A stretch of 64,000 bases of DNA, taken from positions 1 through 64,000 of the forward strand of contig CAKZOU010000041.1 of NCBI GenBank assembly GCA_937138255.1, given 5' to 3'. Positions 20,334 to 30,044 of the stretch are shown in pieces. Numbering within the stretch: position 1 is the first letter of the stretch; the number at the start of each line of letters is the position of its first letter. This DNA comes from an uncultured Paracoccaceae bacterium. GTDB lineage: Bacteria > Pseudomonadota > Alphaproteobacteria > Rhodobacterales > Rhodobacteraceae. The notes beneath the pieces are model-generated. The model was given only the letters and a program-made list of their open reading frames with translations. It was not told the origin of the DNA and searched no databases. The position numbers and the translations under genes were made by a program.

Positions 20334-21406
20334 CCTTTCGCCGGCCCGACGATCCGGTTGATGTGCCCCATCTTGCGGCCCGGCTTGGCCTTGGCCTTGC
20401 CGTAGAGGTGGATCGCCGTGCAGGTCTCGGCGATCTGGGGAATGCGGGCCACGTCCTCGCCGATCAGGTTTTCCATGACCACATTCGAATGGCGGCTGCC
20501 GTCGCCCAAGGGCCAGCCCGCCACGGCGCGGATATGCTGTTCGAACTGGTCGATGACACAGCCGTTCTGGGTCCAATGGCCGGAGTTGTGAACACGCGGG
20601 GCGATCTCGTTGACGACGAGGCCCTCGGCGGTGACGAAAAGCTCGACCCCCATCACGCCCACATAGTCCAGCGCGTTGAGGATCTTGGCGGCGATCAGGA
20701 TGGCGTCCGACCGCTGCGAGGGCGACAGCCGCGCAGGCACGGTGGTGGTGTGCAGGATGCCGTTCAGATGAACGTTCTCGCCCGGATCGAAACAGGCCAC
20801 CGAGCCATTGAGCGCCCGCGCCCCGATCACCGAGACCTCGTGGCTGAAATTGACGAACCCCTCGAGGATCGAGGGTGCGCCCGCCATATCGGCATAGGCC
20901 GAGGCGGCATCGTTCAACGCCATGATCCGCGCCTGCCCCTTGCCGTCATAGCCGAAGCGGCGGGTTTTCAGGATCGCGGGGGCGCCGATGGTCTCGAGCG
21001 CGGCGGCGAGGTCGGCCTTGGAGGCGACATCGGCGAAGGGCGCGGTCATCAGGCCCAGATCGCGCAGGAAGGTCTTCTCCGACAGGCGGTCCTGCGACAC
21101 GGCCAGCGCGGTGCGGCCGGGGCGGATCGGGCGGATTGCTTCGAGGATATCCAGGGCGCTCGTGGGGATGTTTTCAAACTCGTAGGTGATCACATCGACC
21201 GAGGCGGCGAAGGCCCGCAGCGCGGCCTCGTCTTCATAGGGCGCGGTGGTCACCGTATGGGCCACCTGTCCGGCAGGCGGGTTGGCGCCCGGCTCGTAGA
21301 TATGGGTCTTGAAGCCAAGCCGCGAGGCCGCGACCGAAAGCATCCGGCCCAACTGGCCGCCGCCGAGAATGCCGATGGTGGCGCCGGGCGTGAGCCGATC
21401 AGTCAT
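20330..21406 (-). CDS. purK: N5-carboxyaminoimidazole ribonucleotide synthase
   Basis: ATP-grasp enzyme of purine synthesis that carboxylates AIR using bicarbonate and ATP. 358 residues. [12 protein letters not shown] at the N-terminus, [12 protein letters not shown] (about 148-159) and [15 protein letters not shown] in the ATP-grasp core are diagnostic. ATG 21406 ([12 protein letters not shown]) is used; it overlaps the purE stop by 8 bases. Works directly with PurE. Confidence 0.96.
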   Translation of the reverse strand: MTDRLTPGATIGILGGGQLGRMLSVAASRLGFKTHIYEPGANPPAGQVAHTVTTAPYEDEAALRAFAASVDVITYEFENIPTSALDILEAIRPIRPGRTALAVSQDRLSEKTFLRDLGLMTAPFADVASKADLAAALETIGAPAILKTRRFGYDGKGQARIMALNDAASAYADMAGAPSILEGFVNFSHEVSVIGARALNGSVACFDPGENVHLNGILHTTTVPARLSPSQRSDAILIAAKILNALDYVGVMGVELFVTAEGLVVNEIAPRVHNSGHWTQNGCVIDQFEQHIRAVAGWPLGDGSRHSNVVMENLIGEDVARIPQIAETCTAIHLYGKAKAKPGRKMGHINRIVGPAKG

Positions 21407-21887
21407 CTTGCGGCTCGTCCGGGATCGAGGCCGACAGGGCGTCGCGCCAGGCGTCAAGCCGCGCGGCGATGCCCGCATCCTCGTTGGCAAGGATCGCGGC
21501 GGCCATCAGGCCCGCGTTCGACGCGCCAGCCGCGCCAATTGCCATGGTGGCGACGGGGAAGCCCTTGGGCATCTGCAGGATGGAATAAAGGCTGTCGACA
21601 CCTGAAAGCGCCTTGGTCTGGACTGGCACGCCGATCACCGGCACGCGGGTTTTCGAGGCCATCATGCCAGGCAGGTGCGCCGCACCGCCAGCGCCAGCGA
21701 TGATCACCTTCAGGCCCCGGCTCGCAGCCGTCTTGCCGTATTCCCAAAGCCTGTCGGGCGTGCGGTGCGCCGAGACGATCTTCTTCTCATAGGCAATGCC
21801 CAGCTCATCAAGGATATCGGCTGCGTTCTTCATCGTGGCCCAGTCAGACTGGCTGCCCATGATGATCCCGACGGTTACTCCGGCCAT
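21399..21887 (-). CDS. purE: N5-CAIR mutase (class I PurE)
   Basis: 162 residues. Converts N5-CAIR to CAIR in purine biosynthesis. The motifs [18 protein letters not shown] (catalytic His) and [22 protein letters not shown] are all present. First gene of purEK, overlapping purK by 8 bases. Confidence 0.97.
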   Translation of the reverse strand: MAGVTVGIIMGSQSDWATMKNAADILDELGIAYEKKIVSAHRTPDRLWEYGKTAASRGLKVIIAGAGGAAHLPGMMASKTRVPVIGVPVQTKALSGVDSLYSILQMPKGFPVATMAIGAAGASNAGLMAAAILANEDAGIAARLDAWRDALSASIPDEPQDD

Positions 21888-21959
21888 AACGGTCCCCTTG
21901 CAAAGGAAGCGGCACTATACTCAGCGTCGCCTCGGAGGCAACGGGCGATCAGGTCGCAG

Positions 21960-22178
21960 TCAGGCGATGATATCGGGTAGAAGCTTGTCTTCGAGAAGGG
22001 CGATCCGGTCTTTCAGCATCAGCTTCTGCTTCTTCAGCCGCCGCAACGTCAGCATATCGGCCGATCCTTTTTCGTGAAGTGCATGGATCGCCTCGTCGAG
22101 ATCACGGTGCTCGCGCTTGAGGACCTCGATCCTCACCTTGAGAACCTCTGTCTCGTCCATCTCGGCTGATGAGTTCAT
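21960..22178 (-). CDS. YdcH-family protein (DUF465)
   Basis: A 72-residue all-helical protein. The heptad-like stretch LKREHRDLDEAIHALHEKGSADMLTLRRLKKQKLMLKDRIALLED is the DUF465 signature. Cytoplasmic, function unknown. ATG 22178 is preferred to the ORF's earlier in-frame starts, which extend through an untypical Cys/Ser-rich stretch. It is divergent from the Hsp20 gene. Confidence 0.87.
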   Translation of the reverse strand: MNSSAEMDETEVLKVRIEVLKREHRDLDEAIHALHEKGSADMLTLRRLKKQKLMLKDRIALLEDKLLPDIIA

Positions 22179-22240
22179 GTCCGGCCCCGATATTTCCTGA
22201 CAAGAAGATAGGAGCCAGCAGAGGCTTTCGCCAGCCCGCA

Positions 22241-22270
22241 CTTGCACAAGCCGCTGTCTCTGCCCATATT
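22241..22270 (+). promoter_or_regulatory. Candidate RpoH promoter for the Hsp20 gene
   Basis: CTTG at 22241-22244, 18 bases, then CCCATATT at 22263-22270 matches CTTG-N17/18-CYTATnT apart from one position. It lies about 65 bases before the small heat-shock gene, which would fit its regulation. Confidence 0.5.
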
Positions 22271-22334
22271 TTCCATGAACGGGCTGCCGCTACGGGGCCT
22301 GCACAGACGGTCGCTTTAGACAAGGACGTGTCGG

Positions 22335-22757
22335 ATGACGAAATTGACCTTGGGAACCCACCCCTATCTTCTGGGCTTTGAACAGCTTGAGCGTCTTGTC
22401 GAGCGCACCGCCAAGACTGGAAACGATGGCTACCCCCCTTATAATATTGAACAAACCTCGCAAAACTCCTACCGCATCACCCTCGCGGTGGCGGGCTTTG
22501 GCGAGGAGGATCTGGCGATCACGGTCGAGGACAATTCCCTCGTGATTCGCGGGCGCCAGCGCGACGACAGCGAAGACCGCGTATTCCTGCACCGCGGGAT
22601 TGCGGCGCGGCAGTTTCAGCGCTCTTTCGTTCTGGCCGATGGTGTCGACGTGGGCGAGGCGATCATGGAAAACGGGCTTTTGCACATCGACCTGACCCGC
22701 AAGGTTCCCGAAAGTGTGGTTCAAACGATCAAGATCCGGAAAGGAGGCGCGAAATGA
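22335..22757 (+). CDS. Hsp20-family small heat-shock protein
   Basis: 140 residues with one alpha-crystallin domain (about 38-128): PPYNIEQTSQNSYRITLAVAGFGEEDL, then NSLVIRGRQ and the GLLHIDL (I-x-V-like) strand pattern. An ATP-independent holdase preventing aggregation, resembling IbpA-type proteins. It overlaps the DUF1150 gene by ATGA and has a candidate RpoH promoter upstream. Confidence 0.93.
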   Translation: MTKLTLGTHPYLLGFEQLERLVERTAKTGNDGYPPYNIEQTSQNSYRITLAVAGFGEEDLAITVEDNSLVIRGRQRDDSEDRVFLHRGIAARQFQRSFVLADGVDVGEAIMENGLLHIDLTRKVPESVVQTIKIRKGGAK

Positions 22758-22978
22758 ACAGCAAGCACGATCTCGCGCGGATGGTCAGCGATATCGTCTA
22801 TGTAAAGCCTGTGGCTGTGGCCGAATTGCCCGAGGATATGCGGGCGCAGGCGGGCGACCGTGAGCAGATCTTCGCGGTCTGCGATGCCGATGGCCAGCAG
22901 CTGGCCCTTGTGGCAGACCGGAGCACCGCCTTTTTCTTCGCACGGCAGAATGACCGAACACCGGTCACAGTCCATTAG
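22754..22978 (+). CDS. DUF1150-family small protein
   Basis: 74 residues (VYVKPVAVAELPEDM...AVCDADGQQLALVADRSTAFFFARQNDRTPVTVH), matching DUF1150, a family found next to Hsp20 genes in alphaproteobacteria. Function unknown; the coupling to hsp20 suggests a role in the same stress response. GGAGG lies six bases before the ATG, inside the end of hsp20. Confidence 0.88.
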   Translation: MNSKHDLARMVSDIVYVKPVAVAELPEDMRAQAGDREQIFAVCDADGQQLALVADRSTAFFFARQNDRTPVTVH

Positions 22979-22991
22979 AAATCTTTCAGGC

Positions 22992-23016
22992 AGGGCGACG
23001 GAACTTCCGTCGCCCT
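22992..23016 (+). terminator. Strong hairpin after the Hsp20-DUF1150 pair
   Basis: A perfect 11-bp stem AGGGCGACGGA / TCCGTCGCCCT with a three-base loop, 14 bases past the DUF1150 stop. The following TCGTT is a poor T tract, so it may attenuate or stabilise mRNA rather than terminate fully. Confidence 0.6.
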
Positions 23017-23054
23017 TCGTTCAACAGGCACGACTTCTCAACAGGGCCCCCAAA

Positions 23055-23543
23055 ATGTCGACCAAGACTCGTTATGATCTCTCGCAGATCGTCCTTCACT
23101 GGCTGATCGCCATTCTGATCGGCGCCAACTACCTTCTCGGCGATGCCATGAGCGATGCCTTCAAGGCGCTCGTTCGCTCCGGAGGAACGGGGTCGCTCGA
23201 CGGCGGAGCCAATGCCCACAGGGCGATCGGCGTGGCTGTCGTGGTGCTTCTCCTTCTGCGCGTCGTGTTGCGTGTCTGGAAGCGGGCCCCTGCCGAAGTT
23301 CCGACGACAAAGCTCATGCAGCTTGCGGCCAAGGCAGGGCATCTGGCCCTCTACGTCCTCATGCTCGCCGTTCCGGTTAGCGGCTTTCTGGCTTTCAATG
23401 GCCTCAACCGCGATCTGGGAGCGGTGCACGAGGTGTTGACCAACCTCCTGATGCTTCTGGCCTTCGGTCACGCATTATTGGCCTTCTATCACCACTACAT
23501 CCTGAAAGACGGCCTTCTAACCCGGATGATCCCGGGCAAATAG
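23055..23543 (+). CDS. Cytochrome b561 family protein
   Basis: 162 residues, four predicted membrane helices. Candidate haem ligands are His in QIVLHWLIA (helix 1), ANAHRAIGV (helix 2), KAGHLALYV (helix 3) and FGHALLAFYHHYILK (helix 4), the di-haem pattern of bacterial b561. It would oxidise quinol in the inner membrane, possibly passing electrons to superoxide or a periplasmic acceptor. The ATG at 23055 has only a weak ribosome site. It is followed by a bidirectional terminator. Confidence 0.88.
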   Translation: MSTKTRYDLSQIVLHWLIAILIGANYLLGDAMSDAFKALVRSGGTGSLDGGANAHRAIGVAVVVLLLLRVVLRVWKRAPAEVPTTKLMQLAAKAGHLALYVLMLAVPVSGFLAFNGLNRDLGAVHEVLTNLLMLLAFGHALLAFYHHYILKDGLLTRMIPGK

Positions 23544-23562
23544 GCCCGGCCACCGAAAAGCG

Positions 23563-23587
23563 AAACGCCGCCCTCGGGGCGGCGTTT
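23563..23587. terminator. Bidirectional terminator between cytochrome b561 and the sulfate-activation gene
   Basis: An 11-bp stem AAACGCCGCCC / GGGCGGCGTTT (loop TCG) lies between two convergent stops. TTTCCTTTT follows on the plus strand, and CTTTT follows TTTCG on the minus strand. Confidence 0.85.
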
Positions 23588-23612
23588 CCTTTTGGTGCCT
23601 ATTCCTTCGCAC

Positions 23613-25319
23613 TTAGTGCGCCGCAATGAGGCCCATGCTCTCAAGCTTGAGCAGCACCTGATGCGCGCAGGTATCCACGTCGGCGTTTTCGGTCTCGATC
23701 CGAAGCTCGGGGCTTGCCGGAACGTCATAGGGGTCGGAGATGCCGGTAAACTCCTTGATCTTGCCCTCACGCGCGAGCCTGTAGAGGCCCTTGCGGTCCC
23801 GCCGTTCGCATTCCTCGATCGAGGTCGCCACATGGACCTCGACGAAGGCGCCGAAGGCTTCGATATCCTCGCGCACGGCCCGGCGGGTGGTGGCATAGGG
23901 GGCAATCGGCGCACAGATGGCGATGCCGCCGTTCTTGGTGATCTCGGACGCGACATAGCCGATGCGGCGGATGTTGAGATCTCGGTGCTCTTTCGAGAAG
24001 CCCAACTCGCTTGAAAGGTTCTTCCGCACGATATCACCATCGAGAAGCGTCACCGGACGGCCGCCCATCTCCATCAGCTTGACCATGAGCGCATTGGCGA
24101 TGGTCGATTTGCCCGAACCCGAGAAGCCGGTGAAGAACACGGTAAAGCCCTGCTTGGAGCGCGGCGGCGAGGTGCGGCGCAGCTCGGTCACGACCTCGGG
24201 GAAAGAGAACCATTCAGGGATATCAAGCCCCTCGCGCAGACGGCGGCGCAGCTCGGTTCCCGAGATATCGAGAACGGTATCGCCCGCCGGGACTTCGTTG
24301 GCCGGATAGTATTGCGCCTTCTCCTGCACATAGACCATGTGCTTGAAGTCGACCATCTCGAGGCCGATCTCGGCCTCGTGTTTCTTGAACAGCTCCTGCG
24401 CGTCATAGGGGCCATAGAAATCTTGCCCCTGGCTGTTCTTGCCGGGGCCGGCGTGGTCGCGGCCTACGATGAAATGGGTGCAGCCGTGATTGCGGCGGAT
24501 GATCCCGTGCCAGACCGCCTCGCGCGGGCCGGCCATCCGCATGGCGAGGTTGAGAAGGCTCATCGTGGTGGTGGCCTGCGGGTATTTGTCGAGCACCGCC
24601 TCATAGCAGCGCACGCGGGTAAAGTGATCGACATCGCCCGGTTTGGTCATGCCCACCACGGGATGGATCAAGAGGTTGGCCTGCGCCTCGCGGGCGGCGC
24701 GGAAGGTCAGCTCCTGATGCGCGCGGTGCAGCGGATTGCGGGTCTGGAAGGCCACGATCTTGCGCCAGCCGACTTTGCGGAAATAGGCGCGCAGCTCGTT
24801 GGGCGTGTCGCGGCGGGCGCGGAAATCGTAGTGGACCGGCTGCTGGATGCCGGTGACAGGGCCGCCGAGATAGACCGCTCCGGCCTTGTGATGGAGATAG
24901 TTCACCGCCGGGTGGGCGATATCGTCGGCTCCGAAAACTTTCTCGGCCTCATGTGCCTTGTTCGGCACCCATTTGTCTGTGACGGTCATCGTCGCAAGGA
25001 TCACGCCTTCCGCGTCGCGCAGAGCAATGTCCTGACCAAGTTCGATGGCTTCGGCGAATTTCTCCGAGACATCTAGGGTGATCGGCATCGGCCAGAGCGC
25101 CCCGTCGGCAAGCCGCATATCGTTGACGACGCCGGTATAGTCCTCTTCCGAGAGGAAGCCTTTGAGCGGGTAGAAGCCACCGTTCATCAAAAGCTCCAGA
25201 TCGCAGATCTGGCGCGGGGTGAGGTCGTGGCTGACGAGATCGCCGGCCGAGACCTTCAGCTTCTGGGCGGAATCGTAGGAAACGTATAGCTCGGGGATGG
25301 GGGCAAGATTGGGGAGCAT
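23613..25319 (-). CDS. Bifunctional sulfate adenylyltransferase / APS kinase
   Basis: 568 residues from ATG 25319, the usual size for this fused enzyme. It activates sulfate to APS and then PAPS. The ATP sulfurylase part (about 1-385) has the HxxH motif in QTRNPLHRAHQEL and the GRDHAGPGKNSQG loop; the APS kinase part (about 390-568) has the P-loop GFSGSGKSTIANAL. AAAGGA eight bases before ATG 25319 supports initiation there. The frame is however continuous with the MarR-like coding region upstream (see that entry), so a 690-residue fusion product is also possible. Confidence 0.93.
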   Translation of the reverse strand: MLPNLAPIPELYVSYDSAQKLKVSAGDLVSHDLTPRQICDLELLMNGGFYPLKGFLSEEDYTGVVNDMRLADGALWPMPITLDVSEKFAEAIELGQDIALRDAEGVILATMTVTDKWVPNKAHEAEKVFGADDIAHPAVNYLHHKAGAVYLGGPVTGIQQPVHYDFRARRDTPNELRAYFRKVGWRKIVAFQTRNPLHRAHQELTFRAAREAQANLLIHPVVGMTKPGDVDHFTRVRCYEAVLDKYPQATTTMSLLNLAMRMAGPREAVWHGIIRRNHGCTHFIVGRDHAGPGKNSQGQDFYGPYDAQELFKKHEAEIGLEMVDFKHMVYVQEKAQYYPANEVPAGDTVLDISGTELRRRLREGLDIPEWFSFPEVVTELRRTSPPRSKQGFTVFFTGFSGSGKSTIANALMVKLMEMGGRPVTLLDGDIVRKNLSSELGFSKEHRDLNIRRIGYVASEITKNGGIAICAPIAPYATTRRAVREDIEAFGAFVEVHVATSIEECERRDRKGLYRLAREGKIKEFTGISDPYDVPASPELRIETENADVDTCAHQVLLKLESMGLIAAH

Positions 25320-25685
25320 CAGGGGGGTCCTTTTCTTCAATGAGAGAAGCCCGCTTTCAGTGCCGGTCAATTCGGCGTGCAGGGCGTCATATTCAGCGAG
25401 CTTGCGCTCGAGAAAACGGTCGGTGAGGCGGGCTTTGGTGGCCGCGCCGCGGGTGGTCAGGGCATAGGCAAAGCGCTGGCGGCGATCGGGGCCGGAGCGT
25501 TCGGAGATTGCAATCAGGCCAGCCGCAGTGGCGGCGCGGAGGTGGTTGTTCAGGGTTCCAAGGCTGACACCGATGGCCTGTGCCGTCGCGCGTTGCGAGG
25601 CATCCGGCGCCAGATCAAGCTGGCGCAGAAGGCGGAAGAGCGGGTCTTCCTCCGGCAGCGCGGCTTGGGTTTCTGGCGAAATCAT
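25320..25685 (-). CDS. MarR-like (EPS-associated type) regulator joined in frame to ATP sulfurylase
   Basis: 122 codons from ATG 25685. A winged-helix domain: LLRQLDLAPDASQRATAQAIGVSLGTLNNHL is the HTH, then the wing RQRFAYALTTRGAATKARLT and the conserved tail DRFLERKLAEYDALHAEL. This matches MarR-family regulators associated with exopolysaccharide genes. No stop separates it from the sulfate-activation gene: the join reads AGG ACC CCC CTG ATG over a six-C run, where losing one C would give TGATG. It is probably the autoregulator of this transcript, with an inverted repeat just upstream. Confidence 0.75.
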
Positions 25686-25697
25686 CGGTGGTCTCAA

Positions 25698-25719
25698 ATA
25701 TGTTCAACGATGAACATAT
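25698..25719. promoter_or_regulatory. Perfect 9-bp inverted repeat, likely operator for the MarR-like gene
   Basis: ATATGTTCA, four bases, TGAACATAT: a perfect 22-bp palindrome 12 bases before the ATG of the MarR-like gene. MarR-family dimers bind such sites, so autoregulation of the regulator and the sulfate-activation gene is inferred. Confidence 0.7.
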
Positions 25720-25759
25720 CTCACATTTCGCCGCGTCTGGGAAGGGTTTTCTTGGGGGA

Positions 25760-27150
<1,391 letters not shown>

Positions 27151-27231
27151 TCAGAACCCGATATAGCCGCGCTGCGCTGCGGTTTAAAGGCTGTTGGCAC
27201 GAAACACATAGCAGATATGAAATGTGTGATG

Positions 27232-27252
27232 TGGCGTAATGATATTGCGCCA
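27232..27252. promoter_or_regulatory. Inverted repeat in the trxB-lrp intergenic region
   Basis: TGGCGTAAT, three bases, ATTGCGCCA: arms match at 8 of 9 positions. It lies about 100 bases from trxB and 68 from the Lrp gene, placed to regulate either. Likely bound by the adjacent Lrp-type protein (inference). Confidence 0.5.
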
Positions 27253-27263
27253 TGTTGAAAGAT

Positions 27264-27285
27264 TATTGCGTATTCTGCGGCAATA
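27264..27285. promoter_or_regulatory. Second inverted repeat before the Lrp-family gene
   Basis: TATTGC, ten bases, GCAATA, perfect arms, 35 bases before the ATG. It shares the ATTGCG core with the neighbouring repeat at 27232-27252, suggesting a pair of related operator sites. Confidence 0.45.
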
Positions 27286-27319
27286 GCGTAGTCTTTGTGA
27301 AATTTCCTGAGGAGGGGCC

Positions 27320-27820
27320 ATGCCCGGCAGCAAACTCGACGAAATCGACCGTATGATCCTTGCGGAGCTTCAGGCCGATGGGCGCATGACCAACGTCGAA
27401 CTCGCCAAGCGGGTGGGCATTTCCGCGCCGCCCTGTCTGCGCCGGGTCCGCACGCTTGAGGAGCAGGGTTATATCCGTGGCTACCACGCTGTCGTCGATC
27501 CGAGAGAATTGGGCTTTGAGGTTCAGGTCTTTGCCATGGTCGGACTGGTGAGTCAGGCCGAGGTCGATCTTTCTGCCTTCGAGGCAAAGTGCAAGGGTTG
27601 GCCCTTGGTGCGCGAGTGCCACATGCTCAACGGCGAGGTGGATTTCATCCTCAAATGCGTCTCGCCCGATCTGCGGACGTTCCAGACCTTTCTGACCGAA
27701 CAACTCACTGCCGCGCCGAATGTGGCCAGTGTAAAAACCAGCCTCGTCATCCGCGATGCGAAAGACGAGCCCGGGGTTCCCTTCGAGGTTCTGGAAGAAC
27801 GGCTCCGCCGCGACGCCTGA
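27320..27820 (+). CDS. Lrp/AsnC-family transcriptional regulator
   Basis: 166 residues. The N-terminal HTH is DRMILAELQADGRMTNVELAKRVGISAPPCLRRVRTLEEQGYI, followed by the ligand-binding RAM/AsnC domain (about 70-150) with GEVDFILKCVSPD. GAGGAGG is six bases before the ATG. It is divergent from trxB, and two related palindromes lie between them. The end TGA and the stop of the opposite Hint-domain gene abut as TGATCA. Confidence 0.93.
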   Translation: MPGSKLDEIDRMILAELQADGRMTNVELAKRVGISAPPCLRRVRTLEEQGYIRGYHAVVDPRELGFEVQVFAMVGLVSQAEVDLSAFEAKCKGWPLVRECHMLNGEVDFILKCVSPDLRTFQTFLTEQLTAAPNVASVKTSLVIRDAKDEPGVPFEVLEERLRRDA

Positions 27821-28639
27821 TCAGGCGGCGTGAAAGAGGTCGAGGTCTTGCAGCCTGAGGCGCGGGGCCATTGGAGCGCCGAATTCCGTGAAATCCAGCA
27901 TCTGCGGGAAAAGCGTCATGAACAGGCGCAGCAGATCACCGCGCAGCGGGAAGCGGTGCGCCAAGCCGGGGTGGTAGCTTTCGACCTCGATGCCGCCTGT
28001 AACAAGCCGGTGGTGTTCTTCAAAGGCCAGGTGGAAGACTTGCACCGAGGTCATCGGTGTCAACTCAACAATATTGACGCCGTCGATGAAATCGCGAAGC
28101 GGGACCAGCGCGAGGGACTGGCCGGTTAGGGTCTTGATTCCGGTCGCGCGGTGGGCAATCCGGGCGGATGGGCCAAAGACGGTGTCATTCGCGGGCCGAC
28201 CAAGTCCCATGGCTTCGGCCGCCATCCGGGTCAGGTGTCGCATCTCCGGGGATTGCCCCTCGGCGCTCGGAACGAGCATCATCGAGCCCTTCCATGTGAG
28301 TTTCTCAAACTCTCCATCGGCCGTCAGAACCATGTCGCCCGGCAGCAGGTCTTCAACGGCGATCGGGCCCGCTTGGGTCTGAAAGATGGTTCCGCGGGCG
28401 AAGGCTGAAAAGGCTTCCTCGAATTGCGGAATGGCGGGGGCAATGTGGGAATGCTCCACGATATCGCCATTTGATGCCAGATGGACGGCCTCATACCTGC
28501 GCATGAGAGGCTGAACGCGCTGAGGCCGTCCGTCGGGACGAGCGTTCTGGCCCTGACGGGCCAGAGAGGAAAGGGGAAGGTCCAGCCTTGGGCTGGAGTC
28601 GGGGGTCATGGTCATGCGGGCACCCTTTGTGCTCGCCAT
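27821..28639 (-). CDS. Hint-domain protein lacking the catalytic cysteine
   Basis: 272 residues; an alternative ATG at 28615 has a better AAGGG site. The Hint_2-type domain begins near residue 80: AFARGTIFQTQAGPIAVEDLLPGDMVLTADGEFEKLTWKG. This aligns with the usual CFTPGT..TP.G...VEDL..GD.V.T.D.G...I.W.G, but the nucleophilic Cys is Ala. The late HLAFEEHHRLVTGGIEVESYHPG matches the domain's end. Self-cleavage is therefore unlikely. Such proteins are common in Rhodobacteraceae, role unknown. Confidence 0.8.
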   Translation of the reverse strand: MASTKGARMTMTPDSSPRLDLPLSSLARQGQNARPDGRPQRVQPLMRRYEAVHLASNGDIVEHSHIAPAIPQFEEAFSAFARGTIFQTQAGPIAVEDLLPGDMVLTADGEFEKLTWKGSMMLVPSAEGQSPEMRHLTRMAAEAMGLGRPANDTVFGPSARIAHRATGIKTLTGQSLALVPLRDFIDGVNIVELTPMTSVQVFHLAFEEHHRLVTGGIEVESYHPGLAHRFPLRGDLLRLFMTLFPQMLDFTEFGAPMAPRLRLQDLDLFHAA

Positions 28640-28821
28640 CAGTCGGCCCCCACCGACAACGTCCGGCTTAATGAACGATTACCGTCAAAATCGACAATTG
28701 GTGGCAGTCTGTCAAAAGACCTGCGTGATCAGAGTGTTGGGGGGAACCAATCGTAACCGGGGTCTGGGATTGTCCGGCGATGGTGAACGAAATTGCCACA
28801 TTCCGATTCGCCATGTCCAAA

Positions 28822-28848
28822 TAAAAACCGCCCGGATGGCCGGGCGGT
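28822..28848 (-). terminator. Terminator after the 55-residue protein gene
   Basis: A perfect 9-bp stem ACCGCCCGG / CCGGGCGGT (28827-28848, loop of four) is followed on the minus strand by TTTTTAT. It lies 36 bases past the small gene's stop. Confidence 0.88.
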
Positions 28849-28884
28849 GAAGGTGCCGCCAAAGGGCGGTTGGGGAAGTGAAAC

Positions 28885-29052
28885 TCAGGCCGAGGCAGAC
28901 GAGGTCGCGTCGGGTTGGGAGGTGGCCTCAGCGGCCTTGCGGCGGGCGATCATGGCCTGACGGCGGGCACCGCGGGCCCAAGGCATCTGGTGCTGCTCGC
29001 ATTTTGCGGCTTCTGCTGCGAGAGATTTGATCCAGCGCTTTTCCGTCTTCAT
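28885..29052 (-). CDS. Short basic protein, MKTEKRW type
   Basis: 55 residues starting MKTEKRWIKSLAAEAAKCEQHQMPWARGARRQAM, rich in Ala and Arg. Proteins with this start and the PWARG segment recur as unnamed small genes in Rhodobacteraceae. The ATG at 29052 has GGGGA seven bases upstream, and the gene has its own terminator, both supporting a real, separately transcribed gene. Function unknown. Confidence 0.8.
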   Translation of the reverse strand: MKTEKRWIKSLAAEAAKCEQHQMPWARGARRQAMIARRKAAEATSQPDATSSASA

Positions 29053-29152
29053 GGTCGTTCCCCGTCTGTTGGTGTGTGCCTCAGTGATTTCAATCTCGCT
29101 CCGCTTCGCGGCGGATTCTGGCGGCAAAAAAGGAATTTCCGTGAAATCTCAC

Positions 29153-29177
29153 CAATCCCGTTGATCGGGTGGGATTG
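29153..29177. promoter_or_regulatory. Inverted repeat upstream of the 55-residue protein gene
   Basis: CAATCCC, eleven bases, GGGATTG, with an inner CCCG/CGGG that can also pair. It lies about 100 bases upstream of the small gene and may be its operator or part of its promoter region. Confidence 0.35.
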
Positions 29178-29288
29178 TAGCTGAATCGGGCAACAATGCT
29201 GGTTTTGCTGGGGTTTTTGCGAGAATCGTTCAGGTCTTGCGTCCGAACGGCCCGCGCCGGCGAGAGATCCGCCCAAGTTGCGCCATAA

Positions 29289-30044
29289 TCAAAGGCGGAT
29301 GGCCGAGATCAGGCGGCCATAGTCAGCCTCTTTGGCTTTCGTTGTCCTGCGATAGCTGAAGAACCTGTCTGGATCGGAAAAGGTGCAGTGCCTCGTCCAC
29401 TCCGCATTGGCTATTCCCGCCTGCCTGAGAAGGTGCAGCCCCAGCGCCGGCAGATCAAACATCATCCGGTCGCCTTCGCCGCCGGCGAAAAAGCGGGCGA
29501 AGGAGGGATCTTCGGCGATGAACGCGTCAAAGAACTCGGGGCCGACCTCATAGGCGCGCTGGCTGATGGTCGGGCCGATGACGGCATTGATCCGGTCCCG
29601 TTGCGCGCCCAGAGCTTCCATCGCATCGACAGTCTTTCCAAGCACACCCGCGAGCGCGCCTTTCCAGCCAGCATGGGCCGCGCCGATAACACCCGCCACG
29701 GGATCGGCAAAAAGGACCGGCTGGCAATCGGCGGTCAGAACCGTGAGCGCCACGCCGGGCAGGTTTGTCGCCATCGCATCGGCCGAGGGGCGGGGCGTTT
29801 CGGGGTCGGTCACCACGACGACATCCGCCGAATGGATCTGATGGACGCCGATAAGCCGGTCCGCCTCGAGCCCAAGCGCCGCAGCAACCCGCCCTCGGTT
29901 TATCGCGACCGCCTCGTGCTGATCCGAGCTGCCATAGCCACAGTTGAGGCCCCCGAAGATGCCCGACGAGGCGCCGCCCTGACGGCCGAAAAATCCGTGG
30001 CGCAGGGGCGCGAGGCTGTCGGAGGTGATGATGTCGAGCGTCAT
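29289..30044 (-). CDS. pgeF: Peptidoglycan editing factor (laccase-domain, YfiH)
   Basis: 251 residues. Multi-copper polyphenol-oxidase-like fold; characterised PgeF removes L-Ser-containing muropeptide precursors. The metal motif residues occur in GVHQIHSADVV, LTADCQPVLFADP and GAAHAGWKGALAG. The ATG at 30044 overlaps the midA stop by ATGA. Third gene of lgt-midA-pgeF. Confidence 0.93.
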   Translation of the reverse strand: MTLDIITSDSLAPLRHGFFGRQGGASSGIFGGLNCGYGSSDQHEAVAINRGRVAAALGLEADRLIGVHQIHSADVVVVTDPETPRPSADAMATNLPGVALTVLTADCQPVLFADPVAGVIGAAHAGWKGALAGVLGKTVDAMEALGAQRDRINAVIGPTISQRAYEVGPEFFDAFIAEDPSFARFFAGGEGDRMMFDLPALGLHLLRQAGIANAEWTRHCTFSDPDRFFSYRRTTKAKEADYGRLISAIRL

